Assembly (NCBI RefSeq): GCF_900090045.1
Contig: NC_041788.1
Location: forward strand, 682,001-746,000
From: Plasmodium malariae
Taxonomy: Eukaryota; Apicomplexa; Aconoidasida; Haemosporida; Plasmodiidae
Reading direction: 5' to 3'
DNA length: 64,000 bases
Under the pieces are notes generated by a model that did no database searches, was not told the DNA's origin, and saw only the letters and a list, made by a program, of their open reading frames with translations. Below, in pieces: positions 23,385 through 34,973 of this stretch; positions within the stretch are counted from its first letter, which is position 1; every line of letters begins with the position of its first letter. The position numbers were made by a program, and so were the translations under genes.

Positions 23385-24088
23385 GTTTTTTTTTTTTTTT
23401 CTTTTTTTTAGTGCTTACTCCTTAATCCATAATATATAATGTATTACTATATACAAATGTGTTGTAAAGAATAAATTGTAATATTTCCAAAATTATTCAA
23501 CCAATATACACGTCGGAATATGCATATATATATATATATATATGGTAGCTATTTCTGCATATGTTAAAACATAACTCAGTTACAAACATAAACACATGAA
23601 AAAAAATTTCTAAATATTTTATTAGTACATAATATAAACATGTTCATAGTGAAAGATTTGTTAAAAAAATAAATAAAATAAGATGGAAAAGGTATATATA
23701 TATATATATACACATAACACTTAATATTATTATACACTCCATAGCTCAAGTAACGTATGTAAAACAAGGTATAAAAATATTCATTTTTCAACCTCTGTTA
23801 TAGCCTTTATCTTCTCAGAATTTTTAAGCTATGCCTACAATAAGGAAATATAGCGAAAAAAAAGTAAAGTCGAAGAGCATGTAAAAATTTCATACATATA
23901 TATATATATATTAGGATGTATATGCATATATTCAAGTACGTATACATATATGTAGATGTATTTATTGGTATATACATGTAAAATACTACTTTTCTCACAT
24001 ATAATGATAGTTACGTGCGTATGAGCCATTTTAAGAACTTGTAAACATCTACGTACTTTTCCAGGTTAAAAGTTTTGGTTTTAAGAAA
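23385..24088. other. Divergent intergenic region
   Basis: Between the J-protein (-) and helicase (+) starts, presumably both promoters. TA runs at 23528-23541, 23695-23710 and 23898-23912. The small minus-strand open frames are Tyr/Ile-rich microsatellite products. Confidence 0.65.
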
Positions 24089-26035
24089 ATGTTCAATTCA
24101 GTTGTCCTCAAAAACAAGTACTGCTGTAACAAATTAGTCAAAAATATTTTATCATTTGAAGAAAAATATACGTATTTATTTTTCTTCAATCACAGCTATA
24201 AATATATATGCATAGGAAGGAACTCATTTGAGATTAATGGTAGGGAAAGGAAAAGTAAATTGCTAAAATCAGAGAGCAAATGTATTACATCATACACTTC
24301 GAGAAGAAGAAATATTAGTAAAATAGAAAATTCCTCATTTTGTGAAAATTCAAATGGTAGGAAATTAATCAATGTCGAAATAACCAGTGGTTATGCTACT
24401 ACAAACGAAGGAAGCAATAATCAGGAATTAACGTGGACACTCAAAGAGGACAATAACATAGAATGTACAAATACACAAGAGGTGGAAAATAAAAATCATG
24501 AAGCACGTGTTAATACAAAAGACACAGAAGAACACTCTTTTGAGAAGATTACCGCGGATTATGATATAAAAAATGAAGGCTCAAAATTAACAATAGAAGA
24601 TGCGGACGAAATTGATGAAGACACAAAAAAGAGTTTATTAGAAGTGTTTAAATACAAACACTTCACAGATGTTCAAAAAATAATATATGAAAATATAATA
24701 AAAGATAGAAAAAAGAACGATTTACTTGTTCAGGCGAAAACAGGAACCGGTAAGACCATATCGTACTTACTTTTAGTAATTGATGATATCATAAAAAATA
24801 GAATATTAAGCGTCCATACACTTATAATAGTACCTACGCGAGAATTAGCAAACCAAATATATAATGAAGCAAAATTATTATTAACCTTTAAAAATAATAT
24901 TAATGTTTTAACTCTAATTGGAGGAATAAAAAGAAGAGAAGATCAAATAAATATTAGAAGAGTTAAACCAGATATTATTGTTTGTACTGTCGGAAGATTA
25001 CTAGATCACTTTGAATGCACCTATTTATTTAATACCTTATTTGAAAATTTGAAAATGTTAATAATTGACGAAGCTGATCAATTGTTAAGTTTGGGGTATC
25101 AAAATGATATTAGTCGAATATTAACTTATTTACCAAAAAGTAGAAGGAATTTTCTTTTTTCAGCAACGTTATGTCATAGTTTAGATGACATAAGAAAGAA
25201 AATGTGTAAGACTGATTATATATTTTTAAATTGTATAAGAGATACTTCAAAACATACAAATGATCAACTGAAACAATATGTTATATTCCATAAAGCAATA
25301 GATACAACTCTTATTTTATACAACTTACTAATTGAACATATGCGCTTAAATCAATTTACATACAAAATATTAGTTTTTTTCCCTACAGCTAGAGCAACTT
25401 CATTTTATGCAAACTTTTTTAAAAATCAGCTCAAAATTAGCGTATACGAAATACATAGGAAAAAAGAAGCAGCACATAGACAAATTACATCTAACAGATT
25501 TTCTGTAGAATCCGTTGGTATTTTATTTACATCAGATATAAGTTCTAGGGGTGTGAATTATCCTGATGTTACTTTAATTATTCAAGTGAATTGTGCTATA
25601 TCGAGGGAACAATATATACATAGGGTTGGTAGAACAGCTAGATGCAATAGAGAAGGTACTAGTATTATCTTATTGAATGAAGCTGATGAACTATTTTATC
25701 AACAAATAAAAGATTTAAATATAGAAAAATTAAATTCAAATGATTATATTTTAAAAAATACGAATGTTTCTAATTATTTAAATAGCTGGATGTCTAATAC
25801 ACAGCTCTTGTATTTAGCGTATGCATATTATTCATCTTTATTGCGATTTTATAAAACAAAATATGCTATCCTTAAATTAACGGATGATGAAATTATTGAT
25901 GTTGTTAACAATACTTTACTGTCCACAGGATTAGTTGAGCAACCACATATTTCAAGTAAATTAGCTATAACTTTAAATATGCAGAATAATGCGAAACTGA
26001 AAATTAGGAAAGATTTGGACGATCTGTTGCTATAG
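24089..26035 (+). CDS. DEAD-box RNA helicase, possibly organellar
   Basis: Single exon, 648 codons, with the full motif set: Walker A QAKTGTGKT (about residue 215), PTRELANQ, GG (LIGGIKRRED), TVGRLLDH, IIDEADQLL (about 326), FSATL (SAT, about 357), FTSDISSRGVNYPDVTLIIQ and YIHRVGRTAR (about 511). The motif V-VI sequence is of the Mss116/Has1-like subgroup. The ~190 residues before the helicase core begin MFNSVVLKNKYCCNKLVKN and are basic and Asn-rich with few acidic residues in the first 90, which would suit mitochondrial or plastid import; there is no clear hydrophobic signal peptide. Function inferred: ATP-dependent RNA unwinding or remodelling. The helicase class is certain; the compartment is not. 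Confidence 0.92.
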   Translation: MFNSVVLKNKYCCNKLVKNILSFEEKYTYLFFFNHSYKYICIGRNSFEINGRERKSKLLKSESKCITSYTSRRRNISKIENSSFCENSNGRKLINVEITSGYATTNEGSNNQELTWTLKEDNNIECTNTQEVENKNHEARVNTKDTEEHSFEKITADYDIKNEGSKLTIEDADEIDEDTKKSLLEVFKYKHFTDVQKIIYENIIKDRKKNDLLVQAKTGTGKTISYLLLVIDDIIKNRILSVHTLIIVPTRELANQIYNEAKLLLTFKNNINVLTLIGGIKRREDQINIRRVKPDIIVCTVGRLLDHFECTYLFNTLFENLKMLIIDEADQLLSLGYQNDISRILTYLPKSRRNFLFSATLCHSLDDIRKKMCKTDYIFLNCIRDTSKHTNDQLKQYVIFHKAIDTTLILYNLLIEHMRLNQFTYKILVFFPTARATSFYANFFKNQLKISVYEIHRKKEAAHRQITSNRFSVESVGILFTSDISSRGVNYPDVTLIIQVNCAISREQYIHRVGRTARCNREGTSIILLNEADELFYQQIKDLNIEKLNSNDYILKNTNVSNYLNSWMSNTQLLYLAYAYYSSLLRFYKTKYAILKLTDDEIIDVVNNTLLSTGLVEQPHISSKLAITLNMQNNAKLKIRKDLDDLLL

Positions 26036-26526
26036 TAATAATGAATGATGCTCATTACACTGAAAGAAAAAAATGCACAATAGAAATATAGAAATACAAA
26101 CAGTATATCGAAAAGTATAGTTAAAATAAAGCAGAAGTTATATTTCAAATTATTTAATAGTAATAAGGAAGAAAAAGGGGGCAGTGCATTAAAATTATTT
26201 ACATAATAGTAGTAATACATGAAAAAGAAAAAAAAAACAAGCTTAAGAAAAGCAAAATGGGAAAAATATAAAAAATTAATGTAAACAAATGCTTACACAC
26301 GTGAGTGTGTGAATATTTTAGAAGTAAATTTTTAGACTTACCCTATACAATTGTTCACCCGTCTCTTGTAAAAAAGAGAACATAATGTAGTGTAATACGA
26401 TACAGTGTAGTGTGGTATTATATAACGTAGGGTAATACGATATAACTTCCCCCTTCCTCTGTTACTCCTCCGCACAAATTTGCTTGTTGCATAATTAATA
26501 TTCGAATAGCTTGTCTATATGTCTTT
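26036..26526. other. Convergent intergenic region
   Basis: Between the helicase and propeller-gene 3' ends. An imperfect direct repeat lies at about 26389-26445 (two copies of a TAG(T/G)GTAATACGATA motif). Nothing coding. Confidence 0.65.
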
Positions 26527-27988
26527 TTAATATGTATAAATAATATTTTTTTCTACTATAAAATATTTCTTCATGTTGTTGTCATAACAAATACCATTGA
26601 ACTGATTTCCGGCTATATAGAAGGAATTAATAACTTCTGCATTGGAATTTATTTCTATTATTTTTCCCCTTTTTTCATAATCACTTAAATCTTTTAGCAA
26701 AAGGATGAAGTTAGTATTATCTGTGCATATAAACAAAGGAGAATAAGCTCCATTCAAATACAAAAAGTCGGTTTTAATGTAAGAGTTCCCCTTTTTTATT
26801 AACCTTAAGATTCTATTTTCTTTTGTCAAACAAACATATATATCATTTACCCTATCCTTTTGATATATACAGATATTTTTAACATAAGAAATATTTTGTA
26901 CATCTATCGATATCATTGTTTCAATATCTTTATTTATATAATATAAATTGCATTTATTCTCTTCGTTGATATTACCTGAATCTACTACATATAAGATATT
27001 CCCCTTCTTATCGTAAAATAAGTGGCTTATTCCTTTGAAGCTTTGATCCTCGTACTCATCAGTGTATAACTCAATTTTTTTGTCCTTGTCTATAACCATC
27101 AGTCCCCTTGTTACTATAACGTATCCGTTAAACATGACAAAATAAAAATGGGAAAATAAGATATAATATGATAATATAATAATGTGGTAATGTTATAATA
27201 TGATAATGTGATGATGTGATGATGTAATAATGTGATAAAGATATGATGTAAAAATGGCAAACATGTGAACAATAAAACTCTATGAGAACATATAAAAAAA
27301 AAAAAAAAAAAATGTAATCAGATGATGCATAATAAATTTAAAAAAATAAGGCGAATGCATAATGCATATTCCTTATACTAACTTAAACAATTGAACAGCT
27401 CTTTTGTTTTTTTTTTTTAATATAGTATATTATCATATTCTACATAGTAATATACAAATATTTTGATGCAGTAACAGTAAGATATTGTAACATTATTATT
27501 TTTTATATGTATATATTATATTTTGATATATTATATATTATTACTAGGATCAAATATATAGAAATTATAATCATTGTCCGCACACAAACATTCTGTCATA
27601 ATATCAGTGTTAAAATATTTTTCTTCCTGTATATATTTGGTATTCTTCTTTTCATTTCTTATGCTCATTACAGTTTTCTCCTCATCAATGGAATCAAAAT
27701 ATTCCTTATCGTGTTCATCTTCATCATCTCCTATTTCTTCTGATGAAGATGCCGCAGATAAATTGTTACTTTTTTCATCCCTTTTTGGATATACTAATTT
27801 ATATCTAAGTATATCACCCTTATCTGAAATAACACATAATACACCCTCTACATCTATGCAAGGAGAATAAATATCACACTCATTTTCGTAGAAAATTTCT
27901 ACATATTTTTTTTTTTTTTTTTTTTTTTTTTTATTTCATCTGCGTTAAATGAACTATCGTCAGTTAATTTATCATCGGAAATATCCAT
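26527..27988 (-). pseudogene. NHL/beta-propeller-like protein, frame broken in poly-A tract
   Basis: Exons (minus): 27988-27545 and 27113-26527. The 431-nt intron is GT...AG and the phase-1 join reads FDP|ITRGLMVID. The product would be about 343 residues. Exon 1 starts MDISDDKLTDDSSFN, runs into 27 consecutive A (27906-27932) and resumes in another frame as VEIFYENECDIYSPC; one extra A would restore it. Blocks such as EGVLCVISDKGDILRYKLV, GISHLFYDKKGNILYVVDSG, ENRILRLIKKG and FNGICYDNNMKKYFIVEK have the periodicity of an NHL or SMP30-type beta-propeller. No catalytic residues are recognised; function unknown. The frame break is probably a homopolymer length error or polymorphism rather than true decay, since codon quality is intact on both sides. 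Listed as pseudogene only because the sequence as given is not continuous. Confidence 0.7.
27906..27932. repeat. 27-nt homopolymer inside a coding exon
   Basis: T27 on the given strand (A27 in the mRNA sense), coding a lysine run in the propeller-like gene. Its length is one short of keeping the frame. Confidence 0.9.
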
Positions 27989-29192
27989 TTTTTCCAATAA
28001 CAATTCTTTTTTTTTTCTGCTTTTAGGTTTTTCTTTTTTTTTCTAATGCTATTGTTCTTATTCTTACATTTATTATTATTCTATTTGAAAAAAAAAAAAA
28101 AAAAAGATTCGTCTTTCTACATATTAAAAGAATGTCTTATCTTTTTACTTTCACACAATAAAACGTTTTCTTAAGTGTAGCTGCATTTTTTTTTTTTTTT
28201 TTTGGCTTTCATTTAATTATTTACTTATTTATTTTGTTTTGTTTTATATTATATTATTTCCATTTATTGTTTTTTAATGAAATTTTGTGCTTAAAAAAGT
28301 GAAATGGTATAGATACATACTAATTTCTTCCTATATATATATATATCTATGAAGACACCTATAAATGTGCGTTTTCTTTTTATTTTAATTTTTGCTTTTA
28401 TTATTCTTAAAAATGCAGAACTTATTCACAAAGTCCACTTTAAATAATGATATATTCAATTGAATATAAGACGGTACAATTATTTAAAGGTATCTTAAGT
28501 ATTCTTTTTTTAATTAGTGTCTATAGCTATTTTCATTCTTAATTTCAGCGCTTCAACATGTAAACCTAACTTAATATAATAAATATATACAATAATACAG
28601 CACAATACAGTATAATGCAAATATTAAAAAAATTAATAAAAAAAATAATATAAAAATTCAAGATATTAAAGAAAAAAAAAAACTTATATAATGCTTATTT
28701 ATACACATAAGCTTATACTAAAATTAAGGCACAACATTGGTTTTCCTTATGACAAAATTCTAGTCTAAATTATGTTAATGTTTTAATTGATGTTAGTTAA
28801 AAGTTTGATACACAAAGAAAAAAGGATTATATAATATTAAATAGGACATGAAAATTATAAAAAAAAAAAAAAAAAAATAGGAGGAGGAGAAGCATCAAAT
28901 GAAAGTAAAATAGTGTAATATAATGTAATACAAAGAAATACAAGAAATGCGAAGCTATGTAAAGCTAAATAGTGCAGAGAAAAAATTTATAATCTGCACA
29001 TTCTAATGCACTTTTAAAGTATGAGTTAATACATTATTGCTGGTAACAAAGAAACAGTGAAAACTAAAAAGAATAAGTCTTACTTAAAATTTTACTTTAA
29101 TTAAATCATGTCATTTTAAAAAAAGGAAAAAAAAAAAAATAAAATAAAATAAAAAACTAATACTAAAATATCTCTTAAATATTTTTGCTCAT
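27989..29192. other. Intergenic region between minus-strand genes
   Basis: Upstream flank of the propeller gene and 3' flank of the small protein gene. Several homopolymers of 15-20 nt (28088-28105, 28187-28203, 28860-28877). No coding exon seen. Confidence 0.65.
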
Positions 29193-29450
29193 TCATGTCA
29201 TTTTTTTACCATGTAATTTTATATGAAAATCAACGTCACTGTATGTTCTTAAGATAAATTTTTTCCTGCACATATCCGAATCTGATAGAGATGTTTTTTC
29301 TCCATTTAAGGATTTTTTTATTTTAGCATTTTTTACCTTATTTTGATCATTTCTATTTTCTTGTTCCTTATTATTTAATCCTACTAAATTTAATATAGAA
29401 TCTTTGTGTGCGTAAAATAAATACGAGCACACCGATATTAATGTTATCAT
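29193..29450 (-). CDS. Small hypothetical protein with N-terminal hydrophobic segment
   Basis: Single exon, 85 codons. Residues 1-15 (MITLISVCSYLFYAH) form a short hydrophobic segment that could anchor the protein in a membrane. A basic, Asn/Lys-rich region follows, then a less biased C-terminus (CRKKFILRTYSDVDFHIKLH). The block is clearly less AT-rich than the 1-kb spacers on both sides, which supports coding. Stops precede the ATG in frame. Family not recognised; an additional upstream exon is possible. Confidence 0.6.
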   Translation of the reverse strand: MITLISVCSYLFYAHKDSILNLVGLNNKEQENRNDQNKVKNAKIKKSLNGEKTSLSDSDMCRKKFILRTYSDVDFHIKLHGKKMT

Positions 29451-30151
29451 TTTGATTTAATAACATGTATGTTAGCATATATAGTTACATATATATGTTA
29501 ATGTATAGGTTTACTGTTTCCCTTCGCTTCTTCCCCTATAAAATTAAAAAATGACAATAATAGCTCAGTCATGTATTAAAAAGCTCAGCTGATCCGTAAT
29601 ATTTTATGACCATTCAGTTATTTGTGTAGTTATATCTCCCTGTTTCGCTTATAAAAAATGCAAAGATGCGCTTTTTACTTTCAAATATTTAAAAAAAAAT
29701 GCTTTTGTTGATATCCTTTTGAAGCAAAAATAGAAAGATTAAAATCAATGATTTTTTTTTATGTTCATGCAGAACGTTAAAAATGTTATATTCACGAGTT
29801 TTAGACAAGAAATATATTATATATATATAAATATATATATATATACATATATACACATGCGCACACATACACACAAATATTCGAGGCTACATATATAAAC
29901 AAATGTTCCAAAATTTTTACAATAAAGCGGCAATTCTGATGTACAGTGTACACCCAAAATCAGTTTCAGCAAAAATAATAAAAAAATACAAGTTGAAGAA
30001 CTAAAAAATTGATTATATATTTTTCAGAAAAAAATTTTATAAAAGAGGAAAATAAAATGAACCTAACAAAAATGATTCATTAAAAAAATAAAAAACGATT
30101 ACTTTTTGTTTTAAATTACATTTTTTGATTGATTAATTTTCTTTTCTCATT

Positions 30152-30183
<32 letters not shown>

Positions 30184-30933
30184 TTAAAATTAAAATTAAA
30201 TTCTATTAAATTATTCTTCATTCGCTTTGGTTATCAACTAATATACTGTTTTACCGTTGTTTTAATACTGTTTTGTTCTATTTTATGTTAAATTATATTG
30301 AAGGATTGACGATTAAACGAAAAAAAAATTCTTAAAATACCTTATTAATTTGCATAACATAAATGAAAATAAAAAGTTTTATTATGTTTTTATGAAGTTT
30401 ACATTTGACAAAAGTTTATTTAAAATATAAACCAAAAAATTAATGTACTAAAAAATTCTTATATACATTTATACGTATATTTTATGTTTATAAATATTTT
30501 TTTCTGTTCAGACATGTGCATAAATGTCTTTTTTTTGTTAAAAAAAAAAAAATAAAAATACGCAATGTACATGGCAGAAACGAAAAGAAAGACTTAAATT
30601 TTGATTTAATTTATTTTTTTAATTCATAATTGTTGTAAGAGAGCAATTGTCCTTTTGCAGTATTTATATATGTGTGTTTTTACCAACATACACGCACTTA
30701 CGCAAAAAAATTCCAACATATATAACACATATATACATATATGTATCTTCACAGTTATGCATATTCGTACTCTGAAAATGTACAAATGAAAAAATAAAAT
30801 AGAAGAAAAGGAACAAACAACTTCTTTTCATAGGAAGTATTTTTTTCTAATAACATGAATATGAAAAAAATGTGTTATCTTCATTTTTAAATTTAAAAAT
30901 ATGCACTTCTTCCATTTCCACATTTTTTCTGCA
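29451..30933. other. Intergenic region between minus-strand genes
   Basis: AT-rich spacer with a TA run (29818-29845) and an A-run at 30160-30183. No convincing exon or RNA gene. Confidence 0.65.
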
Positions 30934-33034
30934 TCAAATTCCTTCATCGTAAATTTCTTCGTGTCCAATATGAGGACTTTTATCCAAGGGTCTTTCAATA
31001 ACCCACCTAGGTGGATCCATATTTCTTTCCGATTTATCTACAGGCCAATCAAGTAAACAATCATGTCTTTCTTCGTTTGGCACAATCTCTCCCTCAGACG
31101 TAGAAGGTTCTTTTTTTAATTGTTCTTTTCTTTTGTCAATTTCGCTTTGTAATTTTTTCTTATTTTCCCATAAAATATCTCTTTCTTGCTTTGATTCCTC
31201 ACTTTCCGGGTCTATATTATATTGTCTGTGTACATCCTTTCTATATAGCCATTTTTTGGTATCTTCTAATTCTTCTGAAGTACTTTTATATTTATTCCAT
31301 GGTACATCTACGTATCTGTCCTTGGCCATATAAAATTCTGGATTCCTAAATTCTTCATCAATTGATCCATCATCACATGTATGACAATTACGATACAATG
31401 CATTTTCTATATATTGAAAATTTTCTGAAATATAATCTATTGTTTTTAATAGAGCTGTTTTGGGCGTTATGGATCCATCTGTATGCATTTCTAAAATATT
31501 AATTTCACCTAAAGTATCTAAATTAATTCCTCTTCTTTGACCTATAAAACCAAAATGTTCTACTGGTGTACAGCTACTACTAAAATGTATAAAGTTATCT
31601 TTACATATATCTCTATTTCTTGACTGCGACCCATATTCAGGCATAACATATTCTTCAATACTTTCTATTTTTACATCCATTTCTAAATAACTCCCTGCAG
31701 CAACGGAGCATATATACTGATTCTTATTAATAATTTCAATATTGTCAGGTAATTGCATATGTCCAGCAACAACTATCATTGGACCCTTTATTCGAAATTT
31801 ACCCATTATATAATTATCCATATCTGCATCTTCAGGCACATTTTTGAAAGTTATTTGTCTCAAGTTTTGTGCTAAATCAAAAAAATTTTCTCTTACACCA
31901 ACTATACAGTAAAATTCATGTTTCATATTAGGTATTCGCAATGCCGTAACTCTACCTCCTTTTAAATGTTTTATTGCTACTCTTCTAAAAGCATTTAAAA
32001 AAATTGGAGATAATTCTACATCATGTGAATGCATAAAAAAATACGTGTATGCTCTACCCTCATGATATTTTACAGGTTGAATTTGCTTGAATCTAAAGCC
32101 AAATGTTTTTGGTCCTCCCTTTTTTGCATCAAAATATGTATCATCTAATAAATTCTTATCCAGCTGATAAGAATCAATTGTTGATTTTTTCTCTTTACAT
32201 AGGTCATCAAAGTATTTATTATATGTATGAAAATCGTATACCTCTGGCTCATAGTCCATTGACATACCTTCGTATGCTTTTCCACTTTCATATATATATG
32301 GAGGTAATTTACCTTTTTCCTTATCTATTTGATCCATTTTTTGTAAGTCTATTTCTTTTGTGTCCTTTTTTATTATTTCATTATCGTATACATTATATCT
32401 ATGTTTATCCGTCACATGACTTTTTGATTCAATCCACTTTTTGTCATCATCCATTATGCCTTCATCATCATCCGCTAATCCTTTACCATTACCCGTTCGT
32501 CCTTCACCATCAGCAGCTATATCTTCATCATAGTCCGCTAAACCTTCATCATTATCCCCTAAGTTTAAACCATCTAAGTTGTGCTCACCCTCCTCATCCA
32601 AAACATCGTATCGATGAAATTCATCTTCATTGTTTAACTGCTCGTTATCTGCTTTTTCATAGCCCTCTTCATCAAATGCACCAAATTTATATATATCTCT
32701 GTTTTGAGAATTTGTCTTACCTACTTGTTCATTTACGTAATATCGTTTGATATTATTACTCTTGTTTCGTATGTTAATATCTAAAAAATAGAGGAAATGA
32801 CATCCATACGATAATATACACATATATGTAAATATATATATATATATATGCTACACACATACATGCATATCTCCTATAGGAAAACCAAAACTCGTATTTG
32901 TAAATTTTTTCCTTCTTACGCTTAGAATGATTGGTGTGTACAGGTAGAAACGCCGGACTTTTACTTTTCAAAATTAAACAGAAAAGTGAATTATTACTAG
33001 TAATGAAAAAAAAAAGTAACAACAAGAATAGCAT
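30934..33034 (-). CDS. rpoA: Apicoplast RNA polymerase subunit alpha, nuclear-encoded
   Basis: Exons (minus): 33034-32920 and 32780-30934, with a 139-nt GT...AG intron in phase 1, giving 653 residues. Exon 1 encodes MLFLLLLFFFITSNNSLFCL, a classic ER signal peptide. A basic Asn/Lys-rich stretch follows (plastid transit-peptide character), then an acidic Asp/Glu/Gly repeat region (about residues 80-150). From about residue 280 the protein aligns with the bacterial alpha N-terminal domain: LSPIFLNAFRRVAIKHL, GGRVTALRI, HEFYCIVGVRENFFDLAQNL, then the domain-2 segment IEIINKNQYICSV ... YVMPE, and CTPVEHFGF ... LDTLGEINILEMHTDGSITP. Alpha dimerises and nucleates assembly of the bacterial-type polymerase whose beta subunits are encoded by the plastid genome. 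I see no HhH-type alpha C-terminal domain; a charged Lys/Glu tail replaces it. Confidence 0.9.
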
Positions 33035-34873
33035 TATATTATATTACTATTACTCACACTGCTGCTTGAGAATTGAATCTCAATAACAATCATTTTAAAT
33101 TCTTTCCAAGATGTACACATATACATATATAATATATATGCAGATATAAATATATGCCTGAGCTTTCATAACATATTCACAAGTTCGGCCAATTTAATTT
33201 ATTTAAAATAAAACCATTAAACAGGTAAAAAGGGAAAGAAAAAAAAAAAAAAACTTCCAATAATGTCAAGACATATTAATATTCTTACGAAACAAAATCA
33301 TTTATAATGTTCGCAAACATATGAGGAAAATTGTTTCAAATAATTGTGAAATATAGGGAAAATAATTTCACATACTTATACACAACAAATTAAGCAAACA
33401 GCCCCTTCATTCATTTTTAGTTAAATAAATAAAACAAAAAACAAATTATACTTTTAATTTATTAATACACATTTATTTTCATTTATCTTGTTCACTTATT
33501 TGTTACTTAGTTTAGATATACAAATGTTTGCTTAACCATCTTATACTTATAAATGACGTTTGTAATTGTAACTCTTATTTCATTGTGCAAAAAGAAAGTT
33601 TACAATTATATCTATACATACATACTATATATATATATATATATAATTATATGCAATACCTATATTTACTGGTAACATTGTGTGCCTCATTTTTCAAATG
33701 CTTTTTTTAATTATATATTGCCCTCAAATAAATTTATTTTATACCCATATTATATCAAATCATATATTCCCCATTTTATTTTATTATGTTATAGTTCTTT
33801 TTTTTTTTTTTTTCTTTCTCACCAATTCGTTTTTTGTATTTTTATCAATATATATTTTTTCCTTTTATCAAAATCTTGCAAAACATCATCCTCCAAGTTC
33901 AGATTAAAATGTTAGATGTGTGCAATATAATTTATGTGAGAAAAAAAAGAAAAATTTATATTTTTAAGCTTTTTTTTTTTTTTTTCTAATTATAAATAGA
34001 AGGCAACTTTATTGTAAGGAAAAAAAAAAAAAAAAAAAAAAAAGGTACAAAAAAAAGGAAGAAAAACTAAAAATAAAAAAAATCAATCCTCCAATATATA
34101 TGTACATATCCATATATAATTCATTTAACTTTTAAATTTGTTTTTTTTGTTTTCAGTTCCCTATTTGAAAACATTCTATTTTTAGAAGTTCATTTATAAA
34201 TATATATAAATATATTTAAATTTTTATTTATACATAAATATTCGGTATATTCATAAATATATATTATTATCTAAATATTCAAAAAATCACTTCTTTAGAG
34301 GGAAAATTGTTTATACAAATTAAATATCTGCGATTATACTGAAGTTCAAAAAATAAAAGTTCATAATATAATAGTTAAATATATAATTATGCGTAACTAC
34401 AATTTTTTTTTTTTTTGTGTATGGCATAAATGCCTCTTTTAAAAAATAAATATACCTTTTTTTTATTATTACATAGTTCATTTTTGTAAATTCATAAGAA
34501 TTTAGAGGTTTCTATCCATAAATTTTTGTACATAACACCATAAGCGCATACATACGTGTCCACATTTATGTAAACATATATATAAGTGCTAATATATTTC
34601 ACCACACTTAAATGTATATATACGCGAAAAACTAACAAGCGCCATAATTGCTAGGAATTACACCATAATTTATATACATATATTCCTACACAATTTGTGT
34701 AGAATTTGAAACGATATAATGGAAGTATCCTGCTTAAGTTTGAAGATATACTGCTTATTTTGAAGTACGTTCATTAAGATATATTCAGAGAAAAAAGAAG
34801 AATTTAAAACTTTATTTTTTTTATATATATAAATAAAATTGTAATATATCTATATATTAATATACCTGTCTAT

Positions 34874-34927
<54 letters not shown>

Positions 34928-34973
34928 ACATATGTATGTATGTTATTATTTACATGTTAGAAAAACATAGATA
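33035..34973. other. Divergent intergenic region
   Basis: Between the rpoA (-) and VHS-GAT (+) starts. Contains poly-T/poly-A blocks (33800-33813, 33970-33985, 34021-34043) and a 48-bp (TA)n tract ending 50 bp before the VHS-GAT start. The Phe/Ile-rich open frames at 33528-33915 are low-complexity and not called. Confidence 0.65.
34876..34923. repeat. (TA)n microsatellite next to a start codon
   Basis: About 24 uninterrupted TA units, about 50 bp upstream of the VHS-GAT protein start; likely within its 5' UTR or core promoter. Confidence 0.9.

Noticed and set aside
33528..33915. Overlapping small plus-strand frames
   Set aside because: Phe/Ile/Leu-rich translations of T-rich DNA with several frames open together.
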